DNA of 64,000 bases, from NCBI GenBank assembly GCA_902363665.1, contig CABJAW010000001.1, positions 1 through 64,000 of the forward strand, read 5' to 3'. This DNA comes from Lachnospiraceae bacterium (GTDB lineage Bacteria > Bacillota > Clostridia > Lachnospirales > Lachnospiraceae). The notes below the pieces were generated by a model. The model saw only the letters and a program-made list of their open reading frames with translations, made no database searches and was not told the origin of the DNA. Made by a program: the position numbers and the translations under genes. Below are positions 25,785-34,551 of the stretch, in pieces. Within the stretch, counting starts at the first letter, position 1, and every line of letters begins with the position of its first letter.

Positions 25785-26807
25785 TTAGACAACTGCTGTA
25801 CCAACCTTGGACTTGATAAGACCCATCTTAACGTTCTTTGTATTGAACTTAAGGCTGTAGTTTGCAGACTTACCAAGTTCTGCATAAGTCGGTGATTCTT
25901 TTGCAATCTGATCAACTGCTAAAGAAAGACCATTCGGATGCAGCACCTTACCCTGCTTTGTATAGAACTTGTCAATACCTGCGGATGCTTCCGGGTCATA
26001 GTTGGTTGTATACTGATTCTCATAGTTGTTCTTATCGCAAGATAAAAATGCACCTTCACCAAACAGATATGTGCTGTAAACCGCATCTGTACCTACCCCT
26101 GTAGCTGTAAATCTATCAGTTACAAGTACGTGTTTACCTGCGATAGTCGGCAATGTAATTTCTTTCTGAATTACACCGTTGACAACATACTTATCATAGT
26201 CAACCATTTCCATTTTCTTGTACTCTTTGAAGATCATGGAATGCATAACCATCAGACCAAGACCACCTGCCATATCACCAAGTGCTGCCTGTTCTGCATC
26301 GTAAATTGTACCTGCTTCAATGTTTGTCTTAGTACCTTTAGTAAGATCAAGTACATGATCACTAAGTGCTGCAACTGCTAACACTGCCTGTGCAATGTTC
26401 ATCAGTTCTTTTTCCCAAACCTGACCATAATAACCTGCAATCTTATTTCTGATCAGTGTCATAGGGTCAGCACCAGTTAATTCCTTTGTGAAGTCTTTAG
26501 CCTTGAATGCTTTCATTCTCTGAATAAGCATACAAGTCTGTTTGTCACCGCTGATTTCAACAGGTGTGTTGTTTGTTTCACCATCGTTGTTCAGTGCTTC
26601 CATACCGCTTTCATTTGCGTCAATCGGTTTATAAATTGGAATTGTTGCCACGTTTCCATGCTCACCGATTAAGTCCATAATAGAACTGTCCTGCTGCACG
26701 ATACCGGAAGCAATGATTGGTGTAGTCCAATAGTCGGCTTCCTGCATCATTCCGGTAAATACTTCTTCATCAAAAGCAAAACCGCCAAAATTTCCTGTTC
26801 TTGCCAT
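25785..26807 (-). CDS. Major capsid protein (HK97-fold coat)
   Basis: 340 residues: MARTGNFGGFAFDEEVFTGM, then an E-loop-like region, SMIFKEYKKMEMVDYDKYVV and HPNGLSLAVDQIAKESPTYA near the C-terminus. No N-terminal delta domain or protease gene is present; a separate scaffold gene lies upstream, as in SPP1-like phages. It is preceded by a good ribosome site (GAAAGG) and is expected to be the most abundant virion protein. Confidence 0.88.
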   Translation of the reverse strand: MARTGNFGGFAFDEEVFTGMMQEADYWTTPIIASGIVQQDSSIMDLIGEHGNVATIPIYKPIDANESGMEALNNDGETNNTPVEISGDKQTCMLIQRMKAFKAKDFTKELTGADPMTLIRNKIAGYYGQVWEKELMNIAQAVLAVAALSDHVLDLTKGTKTNIEAGTIYDAEQAALGDMAGGLGLMVMHSMIFKEYKKMEMVDYDKYVVNGVIQKEITLPTIAGKHVLVTDRFTATGVGTDAVYSTYLFGEGAFLSCDKNNYENQYTTNYDPEASAGIDKFYTKQGKVLHPNGLSLAVDQIAKESPTYAELGKSANYSLKFNTKNVKMGLIKSKVGTAVV

Positions 26808-26830
26808 TTAATTCACCATTTTAACCTTTC

Positions 26831-27502
26831 TTAGTGTACATTTAACTGTTTGAATAACTCCGGGTTTTCCTCTTTGAGTTTCATTCTTTCGTTGTAACCC
26901 ATCTTAAGGAACTGTTCTTTGGTAACTGTCTTGTCTTTATCCCCACCCGGCAGGTTGTTTTCAAGAATTTTTCTGTTACCACTCTGCTGCTGATTGCCAT
27001 TGGATGCTTCAAACATGGTAGGATGCTGTGTTTTAAGACCTGAAATCAGATCATCTTCACCCTTGATTTTTCCATCATCACCAAGTTTGATTTCACCTTT
27101 TTCCTTTGCCTTGAATACAAGATAATCAACATCAACCGCACCTGCTGCAACCAACGCAAATTTCAATGCATTTTCTGTTTTCAGTTCTGCATTCTCTTTC
27201 TTAAGGTCTGCAATCTCTGTTTCATATGCAGTGATTTTCTGCTGTGTTTCTTCGTCTTTCCCGGCTGACTTTTTCAGTTCTTCAATCAGGTTGTTTGCCT
27301 TGGTCAGTTCTGTAGTCTTACCGGAAAGGTCAGTTTCAAGGTTGGTGTATTTGTCCTTAGACACATAACCACCATCAGTAAGGTTGACCATCTTGATCAG
27401 CTTCTCTTTGTTCTTTTCATCACCGTTATAGGCATTGATAGCCTGTACCAGTTCATCATAGGTGATAGCCTTATCACCAAAAAATGCTTTTAAAAATTCC
27501 AT
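26831..27502 (-). CDS. Scaffold protein (phage minor structural GP20 type)
   Basis: 223 residues. The N-terminus (MEFLKAFFGDKAITYDELVQ) leads into a coiled coil (about 65-120) and a charged C-terminal tail that ends near KLKEENPELFKQLNVH. This is the usual make-up of GP20/scaffold proteins. It assembles the procapsid and is then lost. It is located just before the capsid gene and after a terminator hairpin. Confidence 0.85.
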   Translation of the reverse strand: MEFLKAFFGDKAITYDELVQAINAYNGDEKNKEKLIKMVNLTDGGYVSKDKYTNLETDLSGKTTELTKANNLIEELKKSAGKDEETQQKITAYETEIADLKKENAELKTENALKFALVAAGAVDVDYLVFKAKEKGEIKLGDDGKIKGEDDLISGLKTQHPTMFEASNGNQQQSGNRKILENNLPGGDKDKTVTKEQFLKMGYNERMKLKEENPELFKQLNVH

Positions 27503-27626
27503 GTTCTTCTTCCTTTCTCCGTCATGTTTTTATATCCGGTGTCACCGGGAACGGTCAACAGTTTATATCCCATGTTGCAGGGGTCATTTCAGCAGCAGTT
27601 TAAACGTCATAAGCCTTTTTCGGACA

Positions 27627-27652
27627 AAAGAAAAGACACCCTTGCGGATGCC
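27627..27652 (-). terminator. Terminator between the MuF block and scaffold gene
   Basis: On the minus strand GGCATCC-gcaa-GGGTGTC makes a 7-pair stem (two G-U pairs) with a GCAA tetraloop, followed by TTTTCTTTT. It would end or reduce transcription from the packaging genes before scaffold and capsid. The stretch 27503-27788 otherwise holds no gene I can support. Confidence 0.7.
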
Positions 27653-27758
27653 TTAAAATACTATTTAACCCATAGTTGGGAGATAATCAGGATCACCATA
27701 CCTTTCTACAATACCAAGTGAGTGTGCAACGCTTTCATGTTCCTTTTATCCCCCTTTC

Positions 27759-27780
27759 TGACCTTATATAGCGGTCATAT
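27759..27780. promoter_or_regulatory. 22-base palindromic element TGACC-N9-GGTCA, copy 2
   Basis: TGACCTTATATAGCGGTCAT and two more bases match 11591-11612 at 19 of 22 positions. Each copy lies beside a terminator hairpin. It may be a binding site for a phage regulator; a promoter reading is not clear. Confidence 0.4.
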
Positions 27781-27788
27781 AGGTAATA

Positions 27789-27826
27789 AAAAAGCAAAGG
27801 TGCAGAATTGTATACCTTTGCTTTTT
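27789..27826 (-). terminator. Terminator after the 60-residue acidic gene
   Basis: AAAAAGCAAAGG (27789-27800) pairs perfectly with CCTTTGCTTTTT (27815-27826); T-runs follow on both strands. It overlaps the stop codon of the gene at 27825 and closes the portal-MuF-acidic protein transcript. Confidence 0.85.
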
Positions 27827-28007
27827 AATACATTATATCATCAAGTGACAAGTACCCAAGATCATAAACGTCTTTGTTTTCTTCAATACATTCATCAATA
27901 ATGTCAATAATTTCTTCATCTTCCTGACTTTCAAACGGAATAGTTGGAAAATCGTCATTGAATTTTTCCTTATACCGTTCAAGTGCTTTCTGTAATTTCT
28001 CATTCAT
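27825..28007 (-). CDS. Small acidic protein; candidate partner/immunity of the MuF protein
   Basis: 60 residues, very acidic in its second half (ESQEDEEIIDIIDECIEENK), with the opening MNEKLQKALERYKEKFNDDF. It starts one base after the stop of the MuF-metallopeptidase gene and is followed by a strong terminator, so the two are co-expressed. Acidic partners directly behind MuF fusions are expected of immunity proteins in MuF polymorphic toxins. That role is inferred; it could equally be an ordinary small phage protein. Confidence 0.75.
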   Translation of the reverse strand: MNEKLQKALERYKEKFNDDFPTIPFESQEDEEIIDIIDECIEENKDVYDLGYLSLDDIMY

Positions 28008-28008
28008 A

Positions 28009-29766
28009 TTATTTTACCCCTTTCAGAATTTCAATGAATGCTTCATAGCTGTTTGGCAAGTACTTCTTCACATATTCCAATTCAGAACCACCGTTTACTT
28101 CTGCACCCATGATATTAGCCCACATTTCAGATGCAGATTCATAAACCCTACACTCAAAAGCAGTCTTACCTAAATTACTTGCATCAATACCAAGTTCTTT
28201 ATATGCTGCCTGTATTCCCTTATGATCTTTCATTTGCTTTGCAGAATGATATTTACGGTTATAGTATTTGTCACCATGACCCCAACTAATCCTTTCTGCA
28301 AGAAGTCCGTCAATAGCGTCTTGTACACCTGCACTTGCGTCATGATCTCTAAGGTCTTTCTTGCTCTCATCAGTAAGTGTTTCTTTTAACAGTTCCCTGT
28401 CCTTTCTGACTGCTGCAAGAAATTCATCAGAAGAACTTGCAACCTTATCAAACATCTTTTCTAACCACTTTGTTTTGCTGTGTATAAGTTCTATTTCTTT
28501 GAAATGAAGCCCTTCGTATTCTGCTTTTTTATCAAAATAATGACCATATTCATGTGCTAATGTACTGTATTTACTTCTACCACCGTCAAGGTGTCTTTGT
28601 AGTGGATATGAAAAAACAAGATTATTACCACTCGGTGAATAATAACCACTTTTCCCATACGCTACACCATTGATCTGATCGGCATACTTTGCATACAATT
28701 TTTGAAGTGATGTATTACTATGTTCAGTCAGAATCTTCATGTATTCATCATAATCTGAACTACTCATTGCACCCTTTAGCTTTTGGGTATGTGCCAATAC
28801 ATCATATTCTTTCACATTCATTGTATCAGCATTGTCAGGTAACTTCAAATATTTCTGTTTGAAGTCGTTGAACGACTGTGTTTTATCCAACCCAAAGAAT
28901 GCTGCACGTTCTTGTAAGGTCTTTAGTTCATCATCATCTAAAGCCCATTTTGCACGTTGCAGCAGACAGCACCGACAGTTACAAACGTTCTTTGCAGAAC
29001 CGCCAACACCAGGTGCTTGCATTTTCTCACCGCCAACATCAAACGGTTCATCAAGTTCCATGATCTGCCCATCTGCTTCTCTGTGTTCCGGTCTTGTCCT
29101 ACTATCAAGTGTAGCATCCCATTGTTTTACAATGTCAGCACCCTTTTTCTTTGCCTCATGCTGACCGTCAAGGGTTGCTTCATTCTGTATTCTATGTCCT
29201 TCTGTCCGGGCAATCCGTATTGCATTGTTATATGCTTTACGAAAAGGGCTGTTCATACCCTTGGCAATTCTTAATGCCATTTCATTCCATGTTGAACCGC
29301 TTGCAATCCCTCTTGAAAGTTCAGCACGAATTGACCGCTTAAGGTAACCAACATCTTCACCAAGTTTTGTATACAAACCGCTTGACAATTTACTATCTGT
29401 ACGAACTGCCTTAACAACCTGATCTTGATTGATTGGCACAACCAAAGGTATACCGCTAAGATGCAGGTCATAATACATACCAACATAACCATTGATATAT
29501 GACTGCTGTAGATAATCAGCTATTGTTGTAAACTGCCCTTCATGCAAGTCATACAGGATTGATTCAATCTGATCAACCATAATTTGCTGATATTCTTTTT
29601 GGTATATGATGCTTTGCAGATTTTCAAGGTCTGTCCTTGCAGACAGTTCCCTGATTTTCTGTTCACAATCCTTTTTCGCCTGTTCATATACCAGTTCTAA
29701 CAGCTTGATTACTTTCTTTTCATCGTTAAGCTGTGTCTGTTGTACTTCCTTCTGTGCCTTGTTCAC
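28009..29766 (-). CDS. MuF-type minor head protein fused to an HExxH metallopeptidase-like domain
   Basis: 585 residues. The N-terminal half is a phage head morphogenesis (MuF/SPP1 gp7-like) domain: RIARTEGHRIQNEA (184-197), WDATLDSRTRPEHREADGQ (216-234) and a CNCRC knot (262-266). After a linker a second domain carries HEYGH (405-409), a zincin signature, and a later SASEMWANIM segment that could give the third ligand. MuF fusions to variable C-terminal domains form a known class of phage polymorphic toxins delivered with the virion. The start is GTG inside the portal gene (41-base overlap), with AAGGTGG upstream. Confidence 0.85.
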   Translation of the reverse strand: MNKAQKEVQQTQLNDEKKVIKLLELVYEQAKKDCEQKIRELSARTDLENLQSIIYQKEYQQIMVDQIESILYDLHEGQFTTIADYLQQSYINGYVGMYYDLHLSGIPLVVPINQDQVVKAVRTDSKLSSGLYTKLGEDVGYLKRSIRAELSRGIASGSTWNEMALRIAKGMNSPFRKAYNNAIRIARTEGHRIQNEATLDGQHEAKKKGADIVKQWDATLDSRTRPEHREADGQIMELDEPFDVGGEKMQAPGVGGSAKNVCNCRCCLLQRAKWALDDDELKTLQERAAFFGLDKTQSFNDFKQKYLKLPDNADTMNVKEYDVLAHTQKLKGAMSSSDYDEYMKILTEHSNTSLQKLYAKYADQINGVAYGKSGYYSPSGNNLVFSYPLQRHLDGGRSKYSTLAHEYGHYFDKKAEYEGLHFKEIELIHSKTKWLEKMFDKVASSSDEFLAAVRKDRELLKETLTDESKKDLRDHDASAGVQDAIDGLLAERISWGHGDKYYNRKYHSAKQMKDHKGIQAAYKELGIDASNLGKTAFECRVYESASEMWANIMGAEVNGGSELEYVKKYLPNSYEAFIEILKGVK

Positions 29767-31228
29767 CTATTCCACCACCTTCATCATCCGGTATAATAGA
29801 ATCAAGATCATCTTGCACCTGCTGCACCTTATCAGCTTCATTATCCGGCAACTTGTCCTTTACATCTTCATAGTCAATATCAAGTACATCACAAATATAC
29901 TGAATCGTCAGATCATCACCAAAAATCTGTGCCAGTGATAACAGGGTGTTGATTTGTACCTGTTGTTTCTGTGCTTCTGTAAGTTCATTCTGTTCATTTT
30001 CCTGTTCATTACTCATTACTTCGTGGGTGAACTCAAAATAAACATCTGTGATCTGATAATCTGTACCGTTCTGCTGATTGATTTCATCAATGCACACCGC
30101 CACGATCTTACGCAAGAACCGCTTGATATTCCTTTCAAGGTGTTTACATCTAAGATCAAGCAGTGAATAGGCTGCCTTGATTGCAATATTGGTTGTTGCT
30201 GATGTATCTTTCAGACCTGACAAGTTCAGACCCATACCAAAACGGTATATGTTCTTTTCATCCAGTTCCAACTTAACCTTCCGGGCTTCATACGGTACAT
30301 CTACTGTATGTACTTCAATACCACCATCTGAACCGACACCGACAATCTTTTTTGTCTTAAGATTCTGCTGCAATTCATCAAGGTTATCACCTTCAAACCC
30401 TTTGACCGCATATAATGGATGATCAAAGTCAATCAGGTTGTTGGAAAGACTGGATGCCATAAGGTCATAATCATCAATCAGGTCTTTTACTGCTTTCAGA
30501 TTGCTGATCTGTTTCTTGTTATTATCCAACCGGAAGAATGGCAAGAAACCAAGTGAATCAATATAAGTATTATCATCACCATCAACCTGATACAGTATAT
30601 GTGGTCTTGGATTCACCTTGGCTTTATCGTCAAGCTGTATTTCCCCTTCATCTGTCTGAACATAATAAACAACCTGTTCATCATCCCAATCCATGATTTT
30701 CTTGATTCTGTGACCTTCCTTGTCAACCCGGTCAACGTACCAATAAATTACATGGTCTTTTCCGTCCTCTGCAAATCGTGCTTCTACTTCTACAACACCA
30801 ATACTGTCAGCACACGTGAATTTCAGCTTGTCAGTGCTGTCTTTCATAGCGTACATATAAGCAAAACCTTTTGTCTGACAGTCTGTAAGTGTTTCTGACA
30901 GTTCATCAATAAAATCATCGTTATTATTGAATCTTGCATCAAGTTCACTCTGTAGTTCAGGCACATCACTGAATACAAAACCATCTGAACCTGAAAGGGT
31001 ATACTGTGTACCCTGTTCTGTCAGTTCCTTAAAGAATGGGTGTGGTATTCTCACATTTGCCCGGCTTGTATCTTCCACAAGCTGACCATCAGAATTGAAG
31101 TAAAACATTCTGTAATTTTTAATGTCGTGATCACCGTCAAAATAGCGTTCACCTACTCTTGCAAAATGCTTTTTCACTGATGCAGCATCTTCATCAATGA
31201 ACATTTTTATTTCTTCGACTGTAAGCAC
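29726..31228 (-). CDS. Portal protein (SPP1 gp6 type)
   Basis: 500 residues forming the dodecameric DNA entry ring. Recognisable parts include YWYVDRVDKEGHRIKKIMDW, the LDNNKKQISNLKAVKDLIDD region, and LSGLKDTSATTNIAIKAAYS, followed by an acidic C-terminus. This matches the SPP1 gp6-like portal family in order and length. The MuF gene begins inside its 3' end and the HExxH gene overlaps its start. Confidence 0.9.
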   Translation of the reverse strand: MLTVEEIKMFIDEDAASVKKHFARVGERYFDGDHDIKNYRMFYFNSDGQLVEDTSRANVRIPHPFFKELTEQGTQYTLSGSDGFVFSDVPELQSELDARFNNNDDFIDELSETLTDCQTKGFAYMYAMKDSTDKLKFTCADSIGVVEVEARFAEDGKDHVIYWYVDRVDKEGHRIKKIMDWDDEQVVYYVQTDEGEIQLDDKAKVNPRPHILYQVDGDDNTYIDSLGFLPFFRLDNNKKQISNLKAVKDLIDDYDLMASSLSNNLIDFDHPLYAVKGFEGDNLDELQQNLKTKKIVGVGSDGGIEVHTVDVPYEARKVKLELDEKNIYRFGMGLNLSGLKDTSATTNIAIKAAYSLLDLRCKHLERNIKRFLRKIVAVCIDEINQQNGTDYQITDVYFEFTHEVMSNEQENEQNELTEAQKQQVQINTLLSLAQIFGDDLTIQYICDVLDIDYEDVKDKLPDNEADKVQQVQDDLDSIIPDDEGGGIGEQGTEGSTTDTA

Positions 31229-31548
31229 CTATCACCCCACCTTTCTATAATCTGATTTGTAAGGTCAATGATTTCATCCCCATGAACCCCGAAAAAGTCA
31301 CACATTGCTTCTTCACCTTCAACAGTGTGACCGTATGAAAACATAAATGCATGAACCAATTCATGAATCAGTGTTGAACGTGTTACTGATTCAGAACGTC
31401 CGTCCATAATGCTGATCAGAAGTTCCTTATATTCGGTCAGCCCAAAATTATAGCTGTTTGGGTCAGGGTTCATTTTTTTTGCATTTGCATCCACCAGTTT
31501 GACCTTCCATACATCATTGTGAATCTTTATTTTCATGATTTTAACCAT
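31207..31548 (-). CDS. Small HExxH metallopeptidase-like protein
   Basis: 113 residues with HELVHAF (62-68) and glutamates at 77-80 (EGEEAMCDF), an arrangement of small zinc peptidases such as SprT- or ImmA-like folds. It overlaps the portal gene and lies behind the large terminase, so it is made with packaging proteins. A protease in this place might process a head protein. No substrate is known and an inactive structural role is possible. Confidence 0.75.
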   Translation of the reverse strand: MVKIMKIKIHNDVWKVKLVDANAKKMNPDPNSYNFGLTEYKELLISIMDGRSESVTRSTLIHELVHAFMFSYGHTVEGEEAMCDFFGVHGDEIIDLTNQIIERWGDRCLQSKK

Positions 31549-31552
31549 ACAG

Positions 31553-32917
31553 CTATTTGTATAACCAACCGCTGCCTTTCTTGATATATTTTTCTAATGC
31601 ATATCGCATTGCGTCCATAAGATGATTGAAGTCATCAATAGGGCGGTTCAGTTTATTACCGAACTTGTCCTTGTCCCAAGTGTAGTTGCTGATCTCCGTC
31701 AGGAAGTTCACACACCTTGGATGTATGATGATTTCAAAATCCTGAATGAACTGAATACCACTGTTAATGCTGTCCTTGCCTTTTTCAGCACCTTTGACCC
31801 TAAGACCATAGCCTTTCAACTGATCAATAGACTTTGGTTCTGCTGAATCTGCTGTGATTCTTTCCTTCGCATAGCCCATATCAGTGATATTCTGATATAT
31901 TCGCTCATTGGAAAGACCTGCTGCATACATTTCATCATACACGAATATCTTTTTGTTCTTCGTGTCAATGAATCCACAAAATAATGCAGATGGGTCATTT
32001 GTATAACCAAAGTCAAGACCAAAGGCTGAATCAATACTGTATTGCTGCCTGATCTGTTCCAGTGTAAAGGCTTCTTCATGCCAGTTCTCATATACAAGAC
32101 CGTCAACAATACCCCAATCACCAAGACCTGCCACTGCATAACGTCTTGGGTTCTGTTTCCGCATGGTTTCAAAAACCTTAAGATCGGCTTTATCTAACCA
32201 TTCATTGCACTTGTAATTGGTTGTAAGTGCAAGTGTTTCATCATCAGGGTTATCAAAAAACCGTTTCTTCAACCAATGGTGTTCATTCCAAGGGTTGAAA
32301 GTAACGGTAATCTGCTTGAACAGGTCTGAACCTTCCGGGATTGCACCACGAATAGATTCATCAAGCATATTGAAATCATCTTCACTGCTGATCTCATAGG
32401 CTTCTTCAATCCACATCCAACACAATACACCCTGATCAACGGTGATTGATGTTACTTTCAGTGGGTCATCCAGTCCTCTGAAATAAATCTTTTGACCTGT
32501 TGGCTTATACGTCATTTCAAGTGGTGATTCTTTTATATCCCAAAAAGCATCAACACCAAGTCGATGTATAGCCCATTTCAGTTCAGTAAAACAGGAATCC
32601 TTTAGTGTTCTGTAAGTTTTTCTGACAACTAAGGTATTCGCATTAGGGTACTTCATCATATTGGTGATGTACCATAATGCTGTAGTTTTTGACTTCTTAG
32701 ATGCACGTGAACCTTTGACTGCCCGGTATCTACCTTTCCACCGCCAAAATGTACCGTAACCCTTACCGACTACTTCCGGTAATTTCACATTAACCTTACC
32801 GGACTTTGTAGCCTTGTAATCTTCCGGCATCAGAATGAACTTCTGATAACCAAATACATATTGACTTGATGGCTGCCTGTATTTAGTCCTCAAGTGCGTC
32901 TGCTCCTGAAATAACAA
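31553..32917 (-). CDS. Terminase large subunit
   Basis: 454 residues: packaging motor and nuclease. The ATPase has a Walker A variant VKGSRASKKSKT, a Walker B ending in WIEE, and a coupling motif near TVTFNPWN. The nuclease part has GLDFGYTNDPSALF, ADSAEPKSID and DDFNHLMDAMRYAL with the metal-binding acids. It overlaps the small subunit gene by 35 bases. The family is the PBSX/SPP1-like group. Confidence 0.92.
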   Translation of the reverse strand: MLFQEQTHLRTKYRQPSSQYVFGYQKFILMPEDYKATKSGKVNVKLPEVVGKGYGTFWRWKGRYRAVKGSRASKKSKTTALWYITNMMKYPNANTLVVRKTYRTLKDSCFTELKWAIHRLGVDAFWDIKESPLEMTYKPTGQKIYFRGLDDPLKVTSITVDQGVLCWMWIEEAYEISSEDDFNMLDESIRGAIPEGSDLFKQITVTFNPWNEHHWLKKRFFDNPDDETLALTTNYKCNEWLDKADLKVFETMRKQNPRRYAVAGLGDWGIVDGLVYENWHEEAFTLEQIRQQYSIDSAFGLDFGYTNDPSALFCGFIDTKNKKIFVYDEMYAAGLSNERIYQNITDMGYAKERITADSAEPKSIDQLKGYGLRVKGAEKGKDSINSGIQFIQDFEIIIHPRCVNFLTEISNYTWDKDKFGNKLNRPIDDFNHLMDAMRYALEKYIKKGSGWLYK

Positions 32918-33389
32918 TAGGGGCTGTCACATTCACATCTAACTTATCATTCCACATACCTAAATGTTTACCAAGCAGTTCAAGGGCTTTCATCTTGGAA
33001 GCAATCTTGACTTCTCTCTCAACACTTCCACCAAACTCATTATCAGATTCCTTATATTTGATTGATTCAATACAAGACAGATCATCAGCAGATGCATCTT
33101 GTTTGATTCTTCCGTTACTGTCAACAACGTCTGTCATTCTGACAAATGCAATCTTGGCAAGTTCTAAGACAACCCTATCCTGATTCACTCCGGTTCTTCG
33201 TGACCGTTCTGCCATGTGTTCAGCAATAGCCTGTTGAATATTAGGTTTTGTCAAGTTTTCACATCCGATTGCATCCGCTGTTTTTACTGAATAACCTGCC
33301 CTAATAGCTGCCTGTGTTGCATTCAGGTCAATCAGGTATTCATCAACAAAACGTTGCTGCTTTTCAGTTAATTTGCCTTTTTTTGCCAT
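32883..33389 (-). CDS. Terminase small subunit
   Basis: 168 residues starting MAKKGKLTEKQQRFVDEYLI, then NATQAAIRAGYSVKTADAIG, the classical helix-turn-helix of Terminase_2 proteins that recognise pac/cos DNA. The C-terminus binds the large subunit. It begins the late operon after a strong terminator (33493-33534). A pac or cos site is likely in or near this gene, but it was not identified. Confidence 0.92.
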   Translation of the reverse strand: MAKKGKLTEKQQRFVDEYLIDLNATQAAIRAGYSVKTADAIGCENLTKPNIQQAIAEHMAERSRRTGVNQDRVVLELAKIAFVRMTDVVDSNGRIKQDASADDLSCIESIKYKESDNEFGGSVEREVKIASKMKALELLGKHLGMWNDKLDVNVTAPIVISGADALED

Positions 33390-33492
33390 AACAACACCGC
33401 CTTTCTATCATTTTTATAACAAAAAGTGCTGCAAGGTAGGAAGTTTTAGCACCCTTGCAGTACATAAGACAATAATCAATATAATTTTGCAT

Positions 33493-33534
33493 AAAAAATT
33501 TGCAGGTAATAATAAATTACCTGCAAAAATTTTT
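33493..33534. terminator. Bidirectional terminator before the late genes
   Basis: TTTGCAGGTAAT (33499-33510) and ATTACCTGCAAA (33516-33527) are perfect arms with A/T runs on both sides. It separates the DUF1492 gene from the terminase genes, so late transcription must start or be released downstream of it. Confidence 0.85.
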
Positions 33535-33591
33535 GTACAGCATACACTATAAAAGGTCAGCTTGTATTTGTCAAATATGAAATAGTTGGTT

Positions 33592-34041
33592 TTATGTCAG
33601 ATATGTAAGGTTTTTATAGGTATCTTCAAACGCTGAAAGTGCCTTATTATGCAGTTCTACGGTATATGAATAAGATTTTTTCATTTCCTGTGAAGCAACC
33701 TTGACTGTTTTAAACTGCACATACACTTTTGTAAGAATCTGAATCATATTCTTGTCACGCAATCCCCGGATTTCCTTAATGATCTGCTTCTTTGCATCAA
33801 CAAACTGATCTATTTCTTCATTGATGTGTTGGTCAAACATGGTATACCTTACTACATCCTTACATAACTTATCACCTACAGGTGAAGTCTGCACTTTGTC
33901 CCGGCTGTAATCAATACCGCCTGCACTGCATACATTCATTTTCATATCTGACAACGTGGCAATATCATCGTTTATCTGCATATCTAACACTTCAAGCTGT
34001 TTCAGATATTCCCTTGCACTTAATTTCTTCTGATCACTCAT
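33592..34041 (-). CDS. DUF1492-type putative late transcription regulator
   Basis: 149 residues. The N-terminal helical part (SAREYLKQLEVLDMQINDDI) with IDYSRDKVQTSPVGDK, and a C-terminal helix-turn-helix (QFKTVKVASQEMKKSYSYTV) resembling sigma region 4, fit DUF1492/ArpU-like proteins. They sit between early and late genes of Firmicute phages and are thought to switch on late transcription. It lies directly before the terminator and terminase genes, and right after iteron region A. Confidence 0.82.
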   Translation of the reverse strand: MSDQKKLSAREYLKQLEVLDMQINDDIATLSDMKMNVCSAGGIDYSRDKVQTSPVGDKLCKDVVRYTMFDQHINEEIDQFVDAKKQIIKEIRGLRDKNMIQILTKVYVQFKTVKVASQEMKKSYSYTVELHNKALSAFEDTYKNLTYLT

Positions 34042-34053
34042 TTTTACCTCACT

Positions 34054-34315
34054 TTCTACGGTTGGTTACACTTCGGTTACGGTTAAAAATAGCATAAAAA
34101 TTGCTTCAAACCCTTATAAATCAAGGAAGTTACGGTTTCTACGGTTACGGTTAAAACTCTATTCTCTATATATTCTTATTTTTACTAAATTCTATACTAT
34201 CATAAAATACTAATTATTAAAGAATGTACTTTTAACCGTAGACAACCGTAACCGCCAGTATTTACAAGGGTTTCAACCGTAACCCTTAACCGTAACCAAC
34301 TGTAACTTTACCGTA
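34054..34315. repeat. Iteron-like region A: GGTTAC repeats around an AT-rich core
   Basis: Seven GGTT-containing TACGGTTA-type units lie left (34054-34155), an AT-rich stretch lies in the middle (about 34156-34230), and eight inverted units (AACCGTA/GTAACC) lie right. The same plan recurs at 49097-49294, sharing AACCGTAGACAA. Repeats around an AT-rich core suggest an origin or a binding platform. It occupies most of the 310-base gap between the genes at 34041 and 34351. Confidence 0.7.
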
Positions 34316-34350
34316 ACCACTACCACAACAGCACTGATTGGTGTATCGAA

Positions 34351-34551
34351 CTAATGAAACACCTTACCTGATTTTTTATGTTTCAATGTCACCCTTCCAA
34401 CAATTTCAAACCCGGCAATGTCAACAATGTTCCTGATTACTTGAATCAGTCTGTGGTTACGGTCATTTAGTTCTGCATTTTCTTCCCTTTTAACTGTTGC
34501 CATTGCTGCACCTGCTGTTGGGTCAACATATCCTTCACTATTTTTGTACAT
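34351..34551 (-). CDS. Small early phage protein, unknown
   Basis: 66 residues (MYKNSEGYVDPTAGAAMATV) with a helical middle and a basic end (LKHKKSGKVFH). It overlaps the 3' end of the methyltransferase gene by 14 bases, which supports real translation. I do not recognise it. Confidence 0.65.
   Translation of the reverse strand: MYKNSEGYVDPTAGAAMATVKREENAELNDRNHRLIQVIRNIVDIAGFEIVGRVTLKHKKSGKVFH

Noticed and set aside
27660..27740. Open stretch reading HESVAHSLGIVERYGDPDYL on the minus strand
   Set aside because: No start codon in frame and a stop directly upstream; at best a remnant.
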